NCBI GenBank assembly: GCA_947630415.1
Contig: CANRHM010000019.1
Location: 1-15,612, forward strand
Direction: 5' to 3'
Source of the DNA: an uncultured Bacilli bacterium
GTDB taxonomy: Bacteria; Bacillota_I; Bacilli_A; RF39; UBA660
DNA length: 15,612 nucleotides
Under the pieces are notes generated by a model. The model saw only the letters and a program-made list of their open reading frames with translations, was not told the origin of the DNA and did no database searches. A program made the position numbers and the translations under genes. Below are positions 1-7,559 of the stretch, one piece after another (the stretch's first letter is position 1; each line of letters opens with the position of its first letter).

Positions 1-15
1 TATTTATCTATTTCT

Positions 16-43
16 ATTATAAAACTACCCCCCCCCATGTCAA
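16..43 (-). promoter_or_regulatory. Consensus promoter with G9 homopolymer spacer
   Basis: On the minus strand a perfect -35 box TTGACA (38-43) and a perfect -10 box TATAAT (16-21) are separated by 16 bases. Nine consecutive G lie within that spacer (28-36 as C on the plus strand). The promoter fires leftwards, out of the window, so its gene is not visible. It sits just downstream of a terminator and therefore starts a new transcription unit. Homopolymer runs inside promoter spacers are a known cause of phase variation by slipped-strand mispairing, for example Neisseria porA and opc. Phase variation here is inference. Confidence 0.75.
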
Positions 44-64
44 CTTTTTATTAATTTTTTTCAC

Positions 65-89
65 AAAAAAAAGGACAACTTCTGTTGTC
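65..89 (-). terminator. Rho-independent terminator of the mtaB unit
   Basis: On the minus strand GACAAC, loop AGAA, GTTGTC form a six-base-pair hairpin (74-89). It is followed by C and a run of eight T (65-72). The hairpin begins at the first base-paired position of the stop codon of the beta-repeat gene, so it ends that transcription unit. Confidence 0.85.
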
Positions 90-928
90 TATTGAAATAC
101 GATGGGCCCTTTTTGATTACATAGAACACATTGTTTATTATTCTTTTTGTATTCCGGGAAAAAGCCTGTTAATGGTCGGTCTGAATCTAATTCCATATTC
201 TCACAATAAATACGTGATGGAGAAAGCATGCGAATACATCCTTCGCTTGTACGTGCACGTAAAACTTCAAACAGGGTATCAAAAAGTTCAATGTAACCTT
301 GTTCTTTAATTTTTAATTTAATTCGATCGGAACGAACTTGTTTTAAGAAAAAAGTACCTTCATTTAATTCATTTTCAATTTCATGAATTTGAGATTGTCC
401 TTCTATGATGACTTTTCCTTTTTTCCCAACACTTTTAAAAGTATGAGAAGATAATCTTTTAAGAGTTAAATTTCCATTTGTAAAGGAACATAGAGTCTTA
501 TTTTGAACCTCCATATCGCGTACATTTAATTTTAAATAATGACCTTTCATTCTAACTTCATCAAAGGAAGAGTCTCTTAATGTAATAACTCCAGTTTCCG
601 TAATAATAGTTACTTTTGTTTGAGGAATAACCACATCTTGAAAAGTAACATTCCCTACTTTGGTTTTGATTGATAAATGTGTAAGTGTTTCTTCTGACAA
701 ATATAAATTAATGACATGCATAGCGTTGTGATTTAAACGATTTCTTTGTACTTCATCGTTGGATTGAGTCTGTTTAATACAAAGTTGGTCATGATTAAAA
801 GAAAGACTAATTCCAAGTGGAATTTTAATACAATCACGTAATTTGGTAGGATGAATAACCACAGGAAAATCATCCACGTCAATGGTCAGTTCATGAATAG
901 GATTTATATTTGGATCAAAAGGAAACAT
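89..928 (-). CDS. Hypothetical beta-repeat protein (DUF4097-like architecture)
   Basis: I do not recognise a specific family. The 279-residue product has no signal peptide or membrane segment and so looks cytoplasmic. From about residue 85 to 245 it consists of short alternating beta-strand segments with a glycine recurring about every 20 residues (G92, G113, G152, G171, G191, G211, G230). This is the pattern of a beta-helix or of DUF4097-like adhesin repeats. It has scattered cysteines and a C-terminal CVLC motif (267-270), a possible metal or redox site. The start is supported by an AGGAGGT ribosome binding site 8-9 bases upstream. It lies 19 bases after the mtaB stop and is probably co-transcribed with it. 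A terminator follows directly. Function is unknown; a scaffold or envelope-stress role would be a guess. Confidence 0.8.
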   Translation of the reverse strand: MFPFDPNINPIHELTIDVDDFPVVIHPTKLRDCIKIPLGISLSFNHDQLCIKQTQSNDEVQRNRLNHNAMHVINLYLSEETLTHLSIKTKVGNVTFQDVVIPQTKVTIITETGVITLRDSSFDEVRMKGHYLKLNVRDMEVQNKTLCSFTNGNLTLKRLSSHTFKSVGKKGKVIIEGQSQIHEIENELNEGTFFLKQVRSDRIKLKIKEQGYIELFDTLFEVLRARTSEGCIRMLSPSRIYCENMELDSDRPLTGFFPEYKKNNKQCVLCNQKGPIVFQ

Positions 929-947
929 ACTTTTTACCTCCTAAAAA

Positions 948-2237
948 CTAAAGCGTTACTTTTTCTTTTATCACACCTGTACAAATAGCCTTATCTACCG
1001 ACTGAATTGTTACCGGTAAAATGGTCTCGGATGGATAAGTTCCCTTTACTTTTACTTTCATATAATTCGAAGTATGACCATAACTGTATCCTTCTTGATT
1101 CGTTTCAATTAAAACTTCTACTTCTTTATTAACAAAACTTTTTAAGTAGGCTTCTTCTAGTTCTTTAGAAAGTTCTCCTAAACGTTTAGCACGTTCTTTC
1201 TTTTCTTTTTCATCTACTTGGTTAGGTAAAATGGCGGCTTTGGTTCCAGAACGTTTAGAATAAGGAAAGACATGTATTTTAGCAAAACGAATTTCTTTTG
1301 CAAAATCCATAGTCTCTTGAAAATCTGCTTCTGTTTCACCTGGAAAACCTACAATAATATCAGTCGTAAGAGAAATAGCTGGACGAATAGACCGAATTTC
1401 TTCTACTTTCTTTTTGAAATAAGCTTTATCGTATTTACGATTCATACTTTTCAAAATCTTATCACTTCCTGCTTGAAGTGGAATATGTAGATGGTCTACA
1501 ATTACATTTGAATTCTTTAAAACTTCTAGCACATCTTCATTTAATTCCGTAATTTCAATGGATGAAATACGAAGACGATATAGTCCTTTAATCTTTACGA
1601 TTTCTTTTAATAGATGCGCAAAATCAGTATCGATATCACGTCCATAATTACCCGTGTGAATTCCTGTTAGTACGATTTCTTGATATCCTTTTTGGACCAA
1701 CTGACTGATTTCTTCTAAAACCGTATTAAAATCTTTGCTTCTACATTTTCCACGAACGAATGGAATAATACAATAACTACAGAAGTTATCACATCCATCT
1801 TGGATCTTAACAAACGCTCTTGTTCTTCCCTCAAACGTTGTAATTTCCATATCTTCAAAAGGAATGTCTCTACCTTTATAATTCTTTCTTAGAGTTTGTC
1901 TATTGTTCATCCATTCATCGATGTATTCAACTACTTTTCCTTTATCTTTATTTCCGATATAAATATCGACTCCCGGAATTTCTAAATCCTGATTGGCTTC
2001 AATAAAACACCCCATCACGACCACACAAGCATGAGGATTACGTCTTATGGCACTTCTAATCATCTTTCGATCTTTGGCATCACTTTGATTGGTCACCGTA
2101 CACGTATTAATAATATAAACATCGCAAATATCATCAAAGGAAGCCATTTCATAACCTGCTTTTTCTAAAAGACTACGAACGTATTCACTTTCATAGAGAT
2201 TTACTTTGCATCCTAATGTATAAATACCTACTTTCAT
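948..2237 (-). CDS. mtaB: tRNA (N6-threonylcarbamoyladenosine37-C2) methylthiotransferase MtaB
   Basis: Radical-SAM methylthiotransferase that adds a methylthio group to t6A37 of ANN-decoding tRNAs, giving ms2t6A. The 429-residue protein has the full family layout. The N-terminal UPF0004 domain carries three cluster cysteines, C10 (LGCKVN), C46 (NTCTVTN) and C77 (MGCF). The radical-SAM CxxxCxxC motif is at C149/C153/C156 (CDNFCSYC). It is followed by PFVRGKCRS and the GIHTGNYG segment, with a C-terminal TRAM-like RNA-binding region from about 368. LGCKVN plus the GIHTGNYG segment favour MtaB over MiaB or RimO. The start follows an AAGAGGAAAG ribosome binding site. An extended -10 promoter lies just upstream, and the beta-repeat gene follows after 19 bases. 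All catalytic residues are present. Confidence 0.95.
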   Translation of the reverse strand: MKVGIYTLGCKVNLYESEYVRSLLEKAGYEMASFDDICDVYIINTCTVTNQSDAKDRKMIRSAIRRNPHACVVVMGCFIEANQDLEIPGVDIYIGNKDKGKVVEYIDEWMNNRQTLRKNYKGRDIPFEDMEITTFEGRTRAFVKIQDGCDNFCSYCIIPFVRGKCRSKDFNTVLEEISQLVQKGYQEIVLTGIHTGNYGRDIDTDFAHLLKEIVKIKGLYRLRISSIEITELNEDVLEVLKNSNVIVDHLHIPLQAGSDKILKSMNRKYDKAYFKKKVEEIRSIRPAISLTTDIIVGFPGETEADFQETMDFAKEIRFAKIHVFPYSKRSGTKAAILPNQVDEKEKKERAKRLGELSKELEEAYLKSFVNKEVEVLIETNQEGYSYGHTSNYMKVKVKGTYPSETILPVTIQSVDKAICTGVIKEKVTL

Positions 2238-2260
2238 ATTCTTTCCTCTTTCTAATTACT

Positions 2261-2269
2261 ATTATAACA
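2261..2269 (-). promoter_or_regulatory. Extended -10 promoter of mtaB
   Basis: The minus strand reads TGT followed by a perfect TATAAT (2261-2266), giving an extended -10 element about 25 bases before the mtaB start codon. I see no good -35 box at 16-18 bases, which is typical of extended -10 promoters. It lies directly after the terminator of the previous unit. Confidence 0.6.
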
Positions 2270-2285
2270 CGAGAACACTGTATCG

Positions 2286-2318
2286 AAAAAGAAAACATCC
2301 TTTTTCTAAGAATGTTTT
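2286..2318 (-). terminator. Terminator of the coiled-coil gene pair
   Basis: On the minus strand AAAACATTCTT and AAGGATGTTTT pair over 11 positions (one G-U) around the loop AGAAA (2292-2318). A C and five T follow. The hairpin starts inside the stop codon of the 114-residue coiled-coil gene. Confidence 0.8.
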
Positions 2319-2661
2319 AGGCTTTTACTTTTAAACTTTTTCCCAATACTTTAACAGAGTTTACTGATTCTTTTGCTAAAAATTCATCTCTTTTTATTTC
2401 TAAGTCTTGTTTTCTTCGAACTAATTGACCAAACTCAAAAGAGATTTCCAATAGACGATTAGTTCTTTTGTCTTCGGTGGATTGAATCTCATTTTGTTCT
2501 CTATTTAATTCTTCCATAAGACTTTCTCTTTGAAGCGTATATGCCATTAATTGCATATATTGATTCTCTGAAGTAAGCATAGTACGTTCTTTAGTTAAAA
2601 GATCAATTTTTTCATCTAGATCTTTTATTTCTTCTTCTATTTGCTTTAATTCCATATTCAT
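2317..2661 (-). CDS. Hypothetical small coiled-coil protein
   Basis: I do not recognise this 114-residue protein. Nearly the whole chain from residue 3 to about 100 is charged, leucine-rich heptad-like sequence (ELKQIEEEIKDLDEKIDLL), so it should be an extended coiled coil. It has no cysteine, no signal peptide and no membrane segment. The end is basic (LGKSLKVKA). Its ATG is one base after the stop of the upstream membrane coiled-coil gene, so the two are almost certainly translationally coupled. A GGAAGGA ribosome binding site lies 9 bases upstream; a second ATG two codons later is a possible alternative start. The partnership suggests a heteromeric coiled-coil complex at the membrane, which is inference. 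Confidence 0.75.
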   Translation of the reverse strand: MNMELKQIEEEIKDLDEKIDLLTKERTMLTSENQYMQLMAYTLQRESLMEELNREQNEIQSTEDKRTNRLLEISFEFGQLVRRKQDLEIKRDEFLAKESVNSVKVLGKSLKVKA

Positions 2662-2662
2662 T

Positions 2663-3325
2663 TTACTGTATCCTTCCTTTTCTATATTTATTTATTTTAA
2701 TTAAAGGGTTTTCTTCTCTTTTAACAGGAGAAGTCTTTTCTAAAGAGTCATGGCTCAAATAAGGAAAATTTTGCTTAATATGTTCGACCATTTTACCTCT
2801 TCCTTCTAGAATAACTTTTTTATCTTCTTTTAAGTGATCTACTTTATCTACTTCTTTATCCATGTCTTTTTTATTATCTTCAATTTCTTTTTGAACAAGG
2901 GCAATCTGCTCATTATAATCCTCTTCTGAGTTATCAGAGAAATCTTTATTGGAAATAATAATCTGTTTCATTCTTCTAGATATGATATTAAATGCCATAC
3001 AAGTAATAAAGGATACACTTCCTAGAAGAAGTGCTATTTGTGAAGTAGTGATACCCGCGACAAAAATCAAACTGAAAGTAGTAATCATGCTTCCTTGTTT
3101 CAAGATAGTCAATTTTTCTCTTTTTTCTTTTAATAAGTTATATTGGTTATACTCTTCTTTATCTTCATTTAAACTATTTAAATAGGTTTGTAAAACTTGT
3201 TCTCGCTCTTGTTTTGATTTAAAAAAATTAGTTCTTTCTTTGATTTCTTCTTCAATTTTTAATAACTCTTCATCACAACGTTTTAAAAAGGCTTGGCATA
3301 AGTAAAAATTATTGTCCCAATCCAT
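2663..3325 (-). CDS. Hypothetical membrane-anchored coiled-coil protein
   Basis: Unrecognised protein of 220 residues with three visible parts. Residues 15-75 are an acidic/basic coiled coil. Residues 79-115 form a membrane hairpin of two hydrophobic segments joined by a short TSQ turn (79-95 and 97-115). Residues 130-185 are a second coiled coil rich in Asp, Glu and Lys, followed by a basic tail. Both coiled coils should face the same side, probably the cytoplasm, because the hairpin crosses the membrane twice and is followed by RRMK. The start has a GGGGGAT ribosome binding site and a strong promoter upstream. The following coiled-coil gene begins one base after the stop. It could be a cell-shape or division scaffold, but nothing in the sequence proves that. 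Confidence 0.75.
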   Translation of the reverse strand: MDWDNNFYLCQAFLKRCDEELLKIEEEIKERTNFFKSKQEREQVLQTYLNSLNEDKEEYNQYNLLKEKREKLTILKQGSMITTFSLIFVAGITTSQIALLLGSVSFITCMAFNIISRRMKQIIISNKDFSDNSEEDYNEQIALVQKEIEDNKKDMDKEVDKVDHLKEDKKVILEGRGKMVEHIKQNFPYLSHDSLEKTSPVKREENPLIKINKYRKGRIQ

Positions 3326-3354
3326 AAAGAAATCCCCCTTTAAAATTGCTCTCT

Positions 3355-3383
3355 ATAATAGCATAAAAAAGGAAGTTTGTCAA
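3355..3383 (-). promoter_or_regulatory. Strong promoter for the coiled-coil gene pair, nested in the holA terminator
   Basis: A perfect -35 TTGACA (3378-3383) and -10 TATTAT (3355-3360) are spaced by exactly 17 bases, with an extra TG one base before the -10. The -35 box lies in the loop and descending arm of the holA terminator hairpin, so one 40-base stretch ends one unit and starts the next. Confidence 0.8.
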
Positions 3384-3397
3384 TAAAAACTTCCTTT
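3362..3397 (-). terminator. Rho-independent terminator of holA
   Basis: On the minus strand AAAGGAAGTTT and AAACTTCCTTT pair over 11 bases (3387-3397 and 3368-3378) around an eight-base loop, followed by further T. The hairpin begins at the holA stop codon and closes the T-box-alaS-holA unit. Confidence 0.85.
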
Positions 3398-4317
3398 TAT
3401 AAGCTATTGATAAAAAGCTCAAAACCCACTTTAGGATAGATGGTTCCCCGCTTTAAATCTTCATCTAATTGAGCCAAAGAGAGCAAATGATTTAACAACT
3501 CATCGCTTGAGTATAAAAAGCTTTTTTCTTTGGCTAATTTTACTCTATAAGGATGTACTTTTAAAATGGTAGCTATCTCATTTTCAGCATACTTTTCTTG
3601 GGATAATACTTTTACTTGATAGAGAAGCCGAAACTGGTTTGCTACTAAAATGAGTATTTTTAAAGGTTCTTCGTTATGGGATAACAACTCATCATAGATA
3701 AGATAAGCTTTATCTTTTTTCTTATTGACGATGCTATCAACTAAATCAAAGATGGAATCATCTAAAAAGCGATCAACCAATTCATCGATTTCTTTTTTGG
3801 TTATTTTTTTAGAATCGTAACAATAGAGTTTTAACTTTTCGATTTCTTGCGTTAGTTTTTCGTAGTTTTCTTTACAAAAATCTAATAAATAACGAAGGGT
3901 ACCATCATCGATTTCATATCCTTTAAAAGCCTCTTTTGCAAATGTAAAAGGTCGAATAGATAGATTTGGACAAATGGCTTTAGAACGAAGTAATTTAGTG
4001 ATTTTTTTACGATCATCTAACTTACTGGTCGTAATCAAAAGCGTATTTTCTGGATTGGGATTTTCTAAATATTTTTCAAAAAGTGTGCTCTCTTCTTTAT
4101 TTCCTTCTCCAAGTAAAATAGAAGGATTCGAATAAATCACCATCTTATGAGATGAAAATAAATTGTAGGTATCTAAGTCTTCTAGTACTTTAGAAAACGA
4201 AATTTCTTTGTCGTTATAGCGAATGACTTCATAATCTGGATTTTCTTTTTTTAAATGCTCGATATAATTTTCAATAAGAAAGGTATTTTCTTCCTCTAAA
4301 AGATAGAGGGCTTCCAT
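3397..4317 (-). CDS. holA: DNA polymerase III subunit delta (clamp loader)
   Basis: Delta subunit of the clamp loader, which opens the sliding clamp ring for loading on primed DNA. The start MEALYLLEEENTFLIENYI matches the HolA N-terminus. An acidic N-terminal AAA+-like domain without Walker motifs follows, then the conserved central region near LDDSIFDLVDSIVNKKKDKA and the C-terminal collar helices ending GFELFINSL. Length is 306 residues, slightly shorter than the usual 330-340. I chose the ATG at 4317 rather than the in-frame GTG at 4326, because that GTG is part of the ribosome binding site (GTAGGTG). It starts 9 bases after the alaS stop and is followed by a terminator, so it is the last gene of the alaS unit. 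The sequence is divergent but the assignment is comfortable. Confidence 0.88.
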   Translation of the reverse strand: MEALYLLEEENTFLIENYIEHLKKENPDYEVIRYNDKEISFSKVLEDLDTYNLFSSHKMVIYSNPSILLGEGNKEESTLFEKYLENPNPENTLLITTSKLDDRKKITKLLRSKAICPNLSIRPFTFAKEAFKGYEIDDGTLRYLLDFCKENYEKLTQEIEKLKLYCYDSKKITKKEIDELVDRFLDDSIFDLVDSIVNKKKDKAYLIYDELLSHNEEPLKILILVANQFRLLYQVKVLSQEKYAENEIATILKVHPYRVKLAKEKSFLYSSDELLNHLLSLAQLDEDLKRGTIYPKVGFELFINSL

Positions 4318-4326
4318 AGCTATCAC

Positions 4327-7011
4327 CTACTTTAATTGGTTTTTAATTGTTTCAAATATTTCATCTAAATACTTTATTGTTTTTCCAGCACCTTGTGCGA
4401 AGGTTGGACTACCTCCTCCATTTCCAAGAGATTTGGTAGAGGCCATTTTTACCATTTCACCCGCACTTAATGAAATGTTACTTCTTGCAATAAAGCCTAC
4501 TTTCTCAGGTCCTTGAACATTAGCAAGGAAAATAAAGCCTTTTTGCATCCGATTTAATAAATCGTCTACGACTTCTTTTAATACTTTACTATCTTTGTTT
4601 TCAAGTTTTAGTAAAAGTACTTTATTTCCGTTAATCTCTTCAACCGCATCTAAATAATCGGTCAAATCATCTAACGTTTTTTCTTGTTTTAGCGTTTGAT
4701 ATTTCTTTTCTAACTCTTTTACTTCACTTTGAACATAGGCTAGTTCGTTTCGATTAAAGATAATATCTTTATAGGAAGTTGGCGTATCGTTATTGATTTC
4801 AACATCAAAGTTTAAAGTGATGCCTTCTTCCTTGGCTCTTAAGATGATATCTTTCGCTTTCATTAAGAGTTTAACCATTTCATCGTTATACGGTTTAATG
4901 GCTTCAAACAAGGCTTTTTCAATTTTATCTTTGGTAACGATTTCGATACGATAGACATTGCTTCCTTTACTTTCGGCTCCCTTAATGGCAAAACGTTTGA
5001 TATCTCTTGTATTTTTAACATGGGTTCCACCACAAAGTTCTTTGGAGTCCGCAATGGTAACAACCCTTACTTTATCGCCGTATTTTTCATTGAATAAGGC
5101 CATAGCTCCGGTCTTCTTTGCTTCTTCCTTATCCATGATTTCGGTATTCGTTTCATATTGTCCTTGAATGATATCGTTTACTTGTTGTTCTACCTCGATT
5201 AAATCGTTATCAAGTAATTTTCCGGTATACGTAAAATCGAACCTTGCTCCTTCATCATCCACGTAACTTCCTGCTTGGTGAATGCGATCGGAAATGACTT
5301 GTTGTAAAGCATACTGTAAGAGATGGACAGAACTATGATTTGCTTCAATATTACGACGTCTATCCATATCCACTAATAATTCTACTTCATCATTTAATTT
5401 CATTTCGCCATCTAGAATCTTTACCTTATGTAAGTGTTGTCCGTTAGGGGCTTTCTCAACATCTAAAACACGTGCTTTAAAGTTCTTGCCAATCATCATT
5501 CCGGTATCGGCTACTTGTCCTCCACTGGTGGCATAAAAACACGTTTTATCAACGACCACATAGCCTTCTTTTTTTAACGAAGACACTTCTTTATCTTGAT
5601 TTAAGATATAAAGAATCTTTCCTTTGTTTTTATATTTGTTGTATAAGAAAGTAGAGGAAATTTCTAGATTCAATAATTGTTCGTTTTGTAAATGCATATT
5701 AGCTTCTTGTTTCCGGTTCGTCTTAGCTAGTTTCTTTTGCTCTTCCATGTAAGAATCAAATTCTTCCTTAGAAGTCGTAAAGCCTCGTTCTTCAAGATAT
5801 TCAAGTGTTAGTTCAAAAGGGAAACCATAGGTGTCATAAAGTTTAAAAGCATCCATTCCCGAAATCGTTTTATCCTTAGATTCGTCCATTAATTCATATA
5901 GTCTTCTTTCCCCTTGTGCTAACGTTTTATGGAAAAGTTCTTCTTCTTCATAGATTAAGGTTGAAACATAACCTTTAGTAGTTTCAAGGGCAGGATAACT
6001 TTCTTTCATGTTATCAACGACGGTATTGGCTAATTTATACATGAAAGGTTCGGTAATTCCTAACTTTTTACCAAAGCGAACACTTCTTCTTAAAAGACGT
6101 CTTAAAACGTAACCACGTCCTACATTTTCAAATACCGCTCCATCGGATAAAGCCATGGTAATAGCACGTATATGATCAGCAATCACTTTAAAGGCCATTT
6201 CGCCGTTATAAAGTACACCACTTAGTTTTTCAATGTGATCGATAATCGGTGTAAATAAGTCCGTATCAAAATTGGAATCTACGCCTTGGAAAATACAGGC
6301 CCAACGTTCAAGACCTGCGCCTGTATCGATATTCTTATGCGGAAGTTCTTGATATTCTTCTCTTTTTTGTCCTTTTTTAGCATTGAATTGACTAAAGACA
6401 TTGTTCCATATTTCTACATAACGATCTTGTTCTTCATCGTTTCTAAACTTTTCTAAAGCATCGTTATTTGAATCATACTTTTCACCACGATCGTAGAAAA
6501 TCTCACTATCAGGGCCACAAGGACCTTCTCCTATTTCCCAAAAGTTTCCCTCAAGTGGAACAATATGACTTTCATCTAGCCCTTGCTTCATCCATTCTTC
6601 TTTAGCTTTAGAGTCAGCAGTATAAACGGTTACATAAAGTTTATCTTTAGGAATAGCAAACCATTTTTCACTGGTTAAAAGTTCATAAGCAAAAGCAATC
6701 GCTTCTTCCTTAAAATAGTCCCCAATCGAAAAGTTTCCCATCATTTCAAAGAAGGTTTGATGACGTGCTGTTTTTCCTACGTTTTCAATGTCGTTCGTGC
6801 GAATACATTTTTGAACGTTTACAATTCTTTTGTTATCGGGAATCACCGTTCCATCGAAATATTTCTTTAAAGGAGTAACTCCTGCATTAATCCATAACAA
6901 AGAATCATCGTCCATCGGAATTAAAGGGGCACTTTCCATCTTTTCATGTCCCTTCTCTTCGAAGAAACGATACCACATATTTCTAATTTCGGTACTCGTC
7001 ATTTTTTTCAT
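4327..7011 (-). CDS. alaS: Alanine--tRNA ligase
   Basis: Class II synthetase that charges tRNA-Ala and edits mischarged Ser and Gly. From the chosen start the protein has 894 residues, normal for AlaS. The catalytic domain begins STEIRNMWYRFFEEKGH, with class II motif 2 near RHQTFFEMMGNFS (about 83-95) and motif 3 near GRGYVLRRLLRR (about 299-310). The editing-site metal ligands are HSSVH (H559, H563) and C660/H664 (CGGTH). The C-Ala domain ends with GNGGGSPTFAQGAG. The ATG at 7011 is preceded by AGAGGAG at good spacing, whereas the in-frame TTG further upstream is not. It overlaps the end of the upstream kinase-like gene by 29 bases and is followed closely by holA. Control is probably by the T-box ahead of the kinase-like gene. 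Confidence 0.97.
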   Translation of the reverse strand: MKKMTSTEIRNMWYRFFEEKGHEKMESAPLIPMDDDSLLWINAGVTPLKKYFDGTVIPDNKRIVNVQKCIRTNDIENVGKTARHQTFFEMMGNFSIGDYFKEEAIAFAYELLTSEKWFAIPKDKLYVTVYTADSKAKEEWMKQGLDESHIVPLEGNFWEIGEGPCGPDSEIFYDRGEKYDSNNDALEKFRNDEEQDRYVEIWNNVFSQFNAKKGQKREEYQELPHKNIDTGAGLERWACIFQGVDSNFDTDLFTPIIDHIEKLSGVLYNGEMAFKVIADHIRAITMALSDGAVFENVGRGYVLRRLLRRSVRFGKKLGITEPFMYKLANTVVDNMKESYPALETTKGYVSTLIYEEEELFHKTLAQGERRLYELMDESKDKTISGMDAFKLYDTYGFPFELTLEYLEERGFTTSKEEFDSYMEEQKKLAKTNRKQEANMHLQNEQLLNLEISSTFLYNKYKNKGKILYILNQDKEVSSLKKEGYVVVDKTCFYATSGGQVADTGMMIGKNFKARVLDVEKAPNGQHLHKVKILDGEMKLNDEVELLVDMDRRRNIEANHSSVHLLQYALQQVISDRIHQAGSYVDDEGARFDFTYTGKLLDNDLIEVEQQVNDIIQGQYETNTEIMDKEEAKKTGAMALFNEKYGDKVRVVTIADSKELCGGTHVKNTRDIKRFAIKGAESKGSNVYRIEIVTKDKIEKALFEAIKPYNDEMVKLLMKAKDIILRAKEEGITLNFDVEINNDTPTSYKDIIFNRNELAYVQSEVKELEKKYQTLKQEKTLDDLTDYLDAVEEINGNKVLLLKLENKDSKVLKEVVDDLLNRMQKGFIFLANVQGPEKVGFIARSNISLSAGEMVKMASTKSLGNGGGSPTFAQGAGKTIKYLDEIFETIKNQLK

Positions 7012-7552
7012 CTTTATACTCCTCTTTTCTAACAATACTTTCCATTTCTTTATCTAGTTTTTCTAAGGTGGTGTTTTGTACGATATAATCAAATCCTTGA
7101 TAATTTTCCAAGGCATTTTCAGTTAAATGTTGCTTTTCATCCGCATTTAAATTCTTTTGAACGTACCCCGGTCGATTGACATGAAGGCTAACGACATCTT
7201 GAAATCTTTCTTTAAAGGTTTCGATTTCAATCGGAAGTCTTACATCGGTAATCATAAAGACATCAAAGAAGTGCGCTAGTATTTCAATATCTTCGCTCGT
7301 TCTATCGATTAAGAAATAAGGTTTATTTAACTTCTCACGAATAATTTCTTGACCTAGTTTTTGTAAAAGTTCCCGTGGTTTTTCTTCGGTCAGAGGATCC
7401 CATCCAAAATAATCCGTAGCATAATGTTTCAAATACGAACTAAAATGTAAGATACAGGCTTTTTCGCCTCTTAATTCGTAATATTTCTTTAAAAACTTCC
7501 CACACGTATCTTTACCATGTTCTGCTTTTCCACTAATCAAATAGATTTTCAT
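6983..7552 (-). CDS. P-loop nucleotide kinase, deoxynucleoside monophosphate kinase-like
   Basis: A small P-loop kinase of 189 residues. The Walker A motif is GKAEHGKDT (8-16), preceded by a hydrophobic strand (IYLIS). The GKDT ending and overall plan resemble phage-type dNMP kinases and dephospho-CoA kinases. A Walker B-like strand (DVFMITDVRLPIEIE) lies at about 97-111, and an Asn/Thr-rich C-terminal segment (YIVQNTTLEKLDKE) is typical of these kinases. The open frame extends upstream into the T-box antiterminator, but the ATG at 7552 follows AAGAAAGGA at 7 bases and matches the family start. The 3' end overlaps alaS by 29 bases, so translation is coupled. Its position directly behind a T-box means it is likely induced with alaS when alanine is limiting. 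Substrate is not determined. Confidence 0.8.
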   Translation of the reverse strand: MKIYLISGKAEHGKDTCGKFLKKYYELRGEKACILHFSSYLKHYATDYFGWDPLTEEKPRELLQKLGQEIIREKLNKPYFLIDRTSEDIEILAHFFDVFMITDVRLPIEIETFKERFQDVVSLHVNRPGYVQKNLNADEKQHLTENALENYQGFDYIVQNTTLEKLDKEMESIVRKEEYKDEKNDEYRN

Positions 7553-7559
7553 AATTTCA

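Noticed and set aside
85..309. Open frame on the plus strand antisense to the beta-repeat gene
   Set aside because: No ribosome binding site, it overlaps a well-supported gene and the terminator, and its composition is that of a shadow frame. The same holds for the other plus-strand frames inside mtaB, alaS, frr, tsf, rpsB and the partial surface gene.
4318..4326. GTG start for holA
   Set aside because: This GTG is part of the ribosome binding sequence itself; the ATG at 4317 has correct spacing.
7012..7035. Upstream TTG start for alaS
   Set aside because: It lies before the AGAGGAG ribosome binding site that serves the ATG at 7011, and AlaS homologues start at the later methionine.
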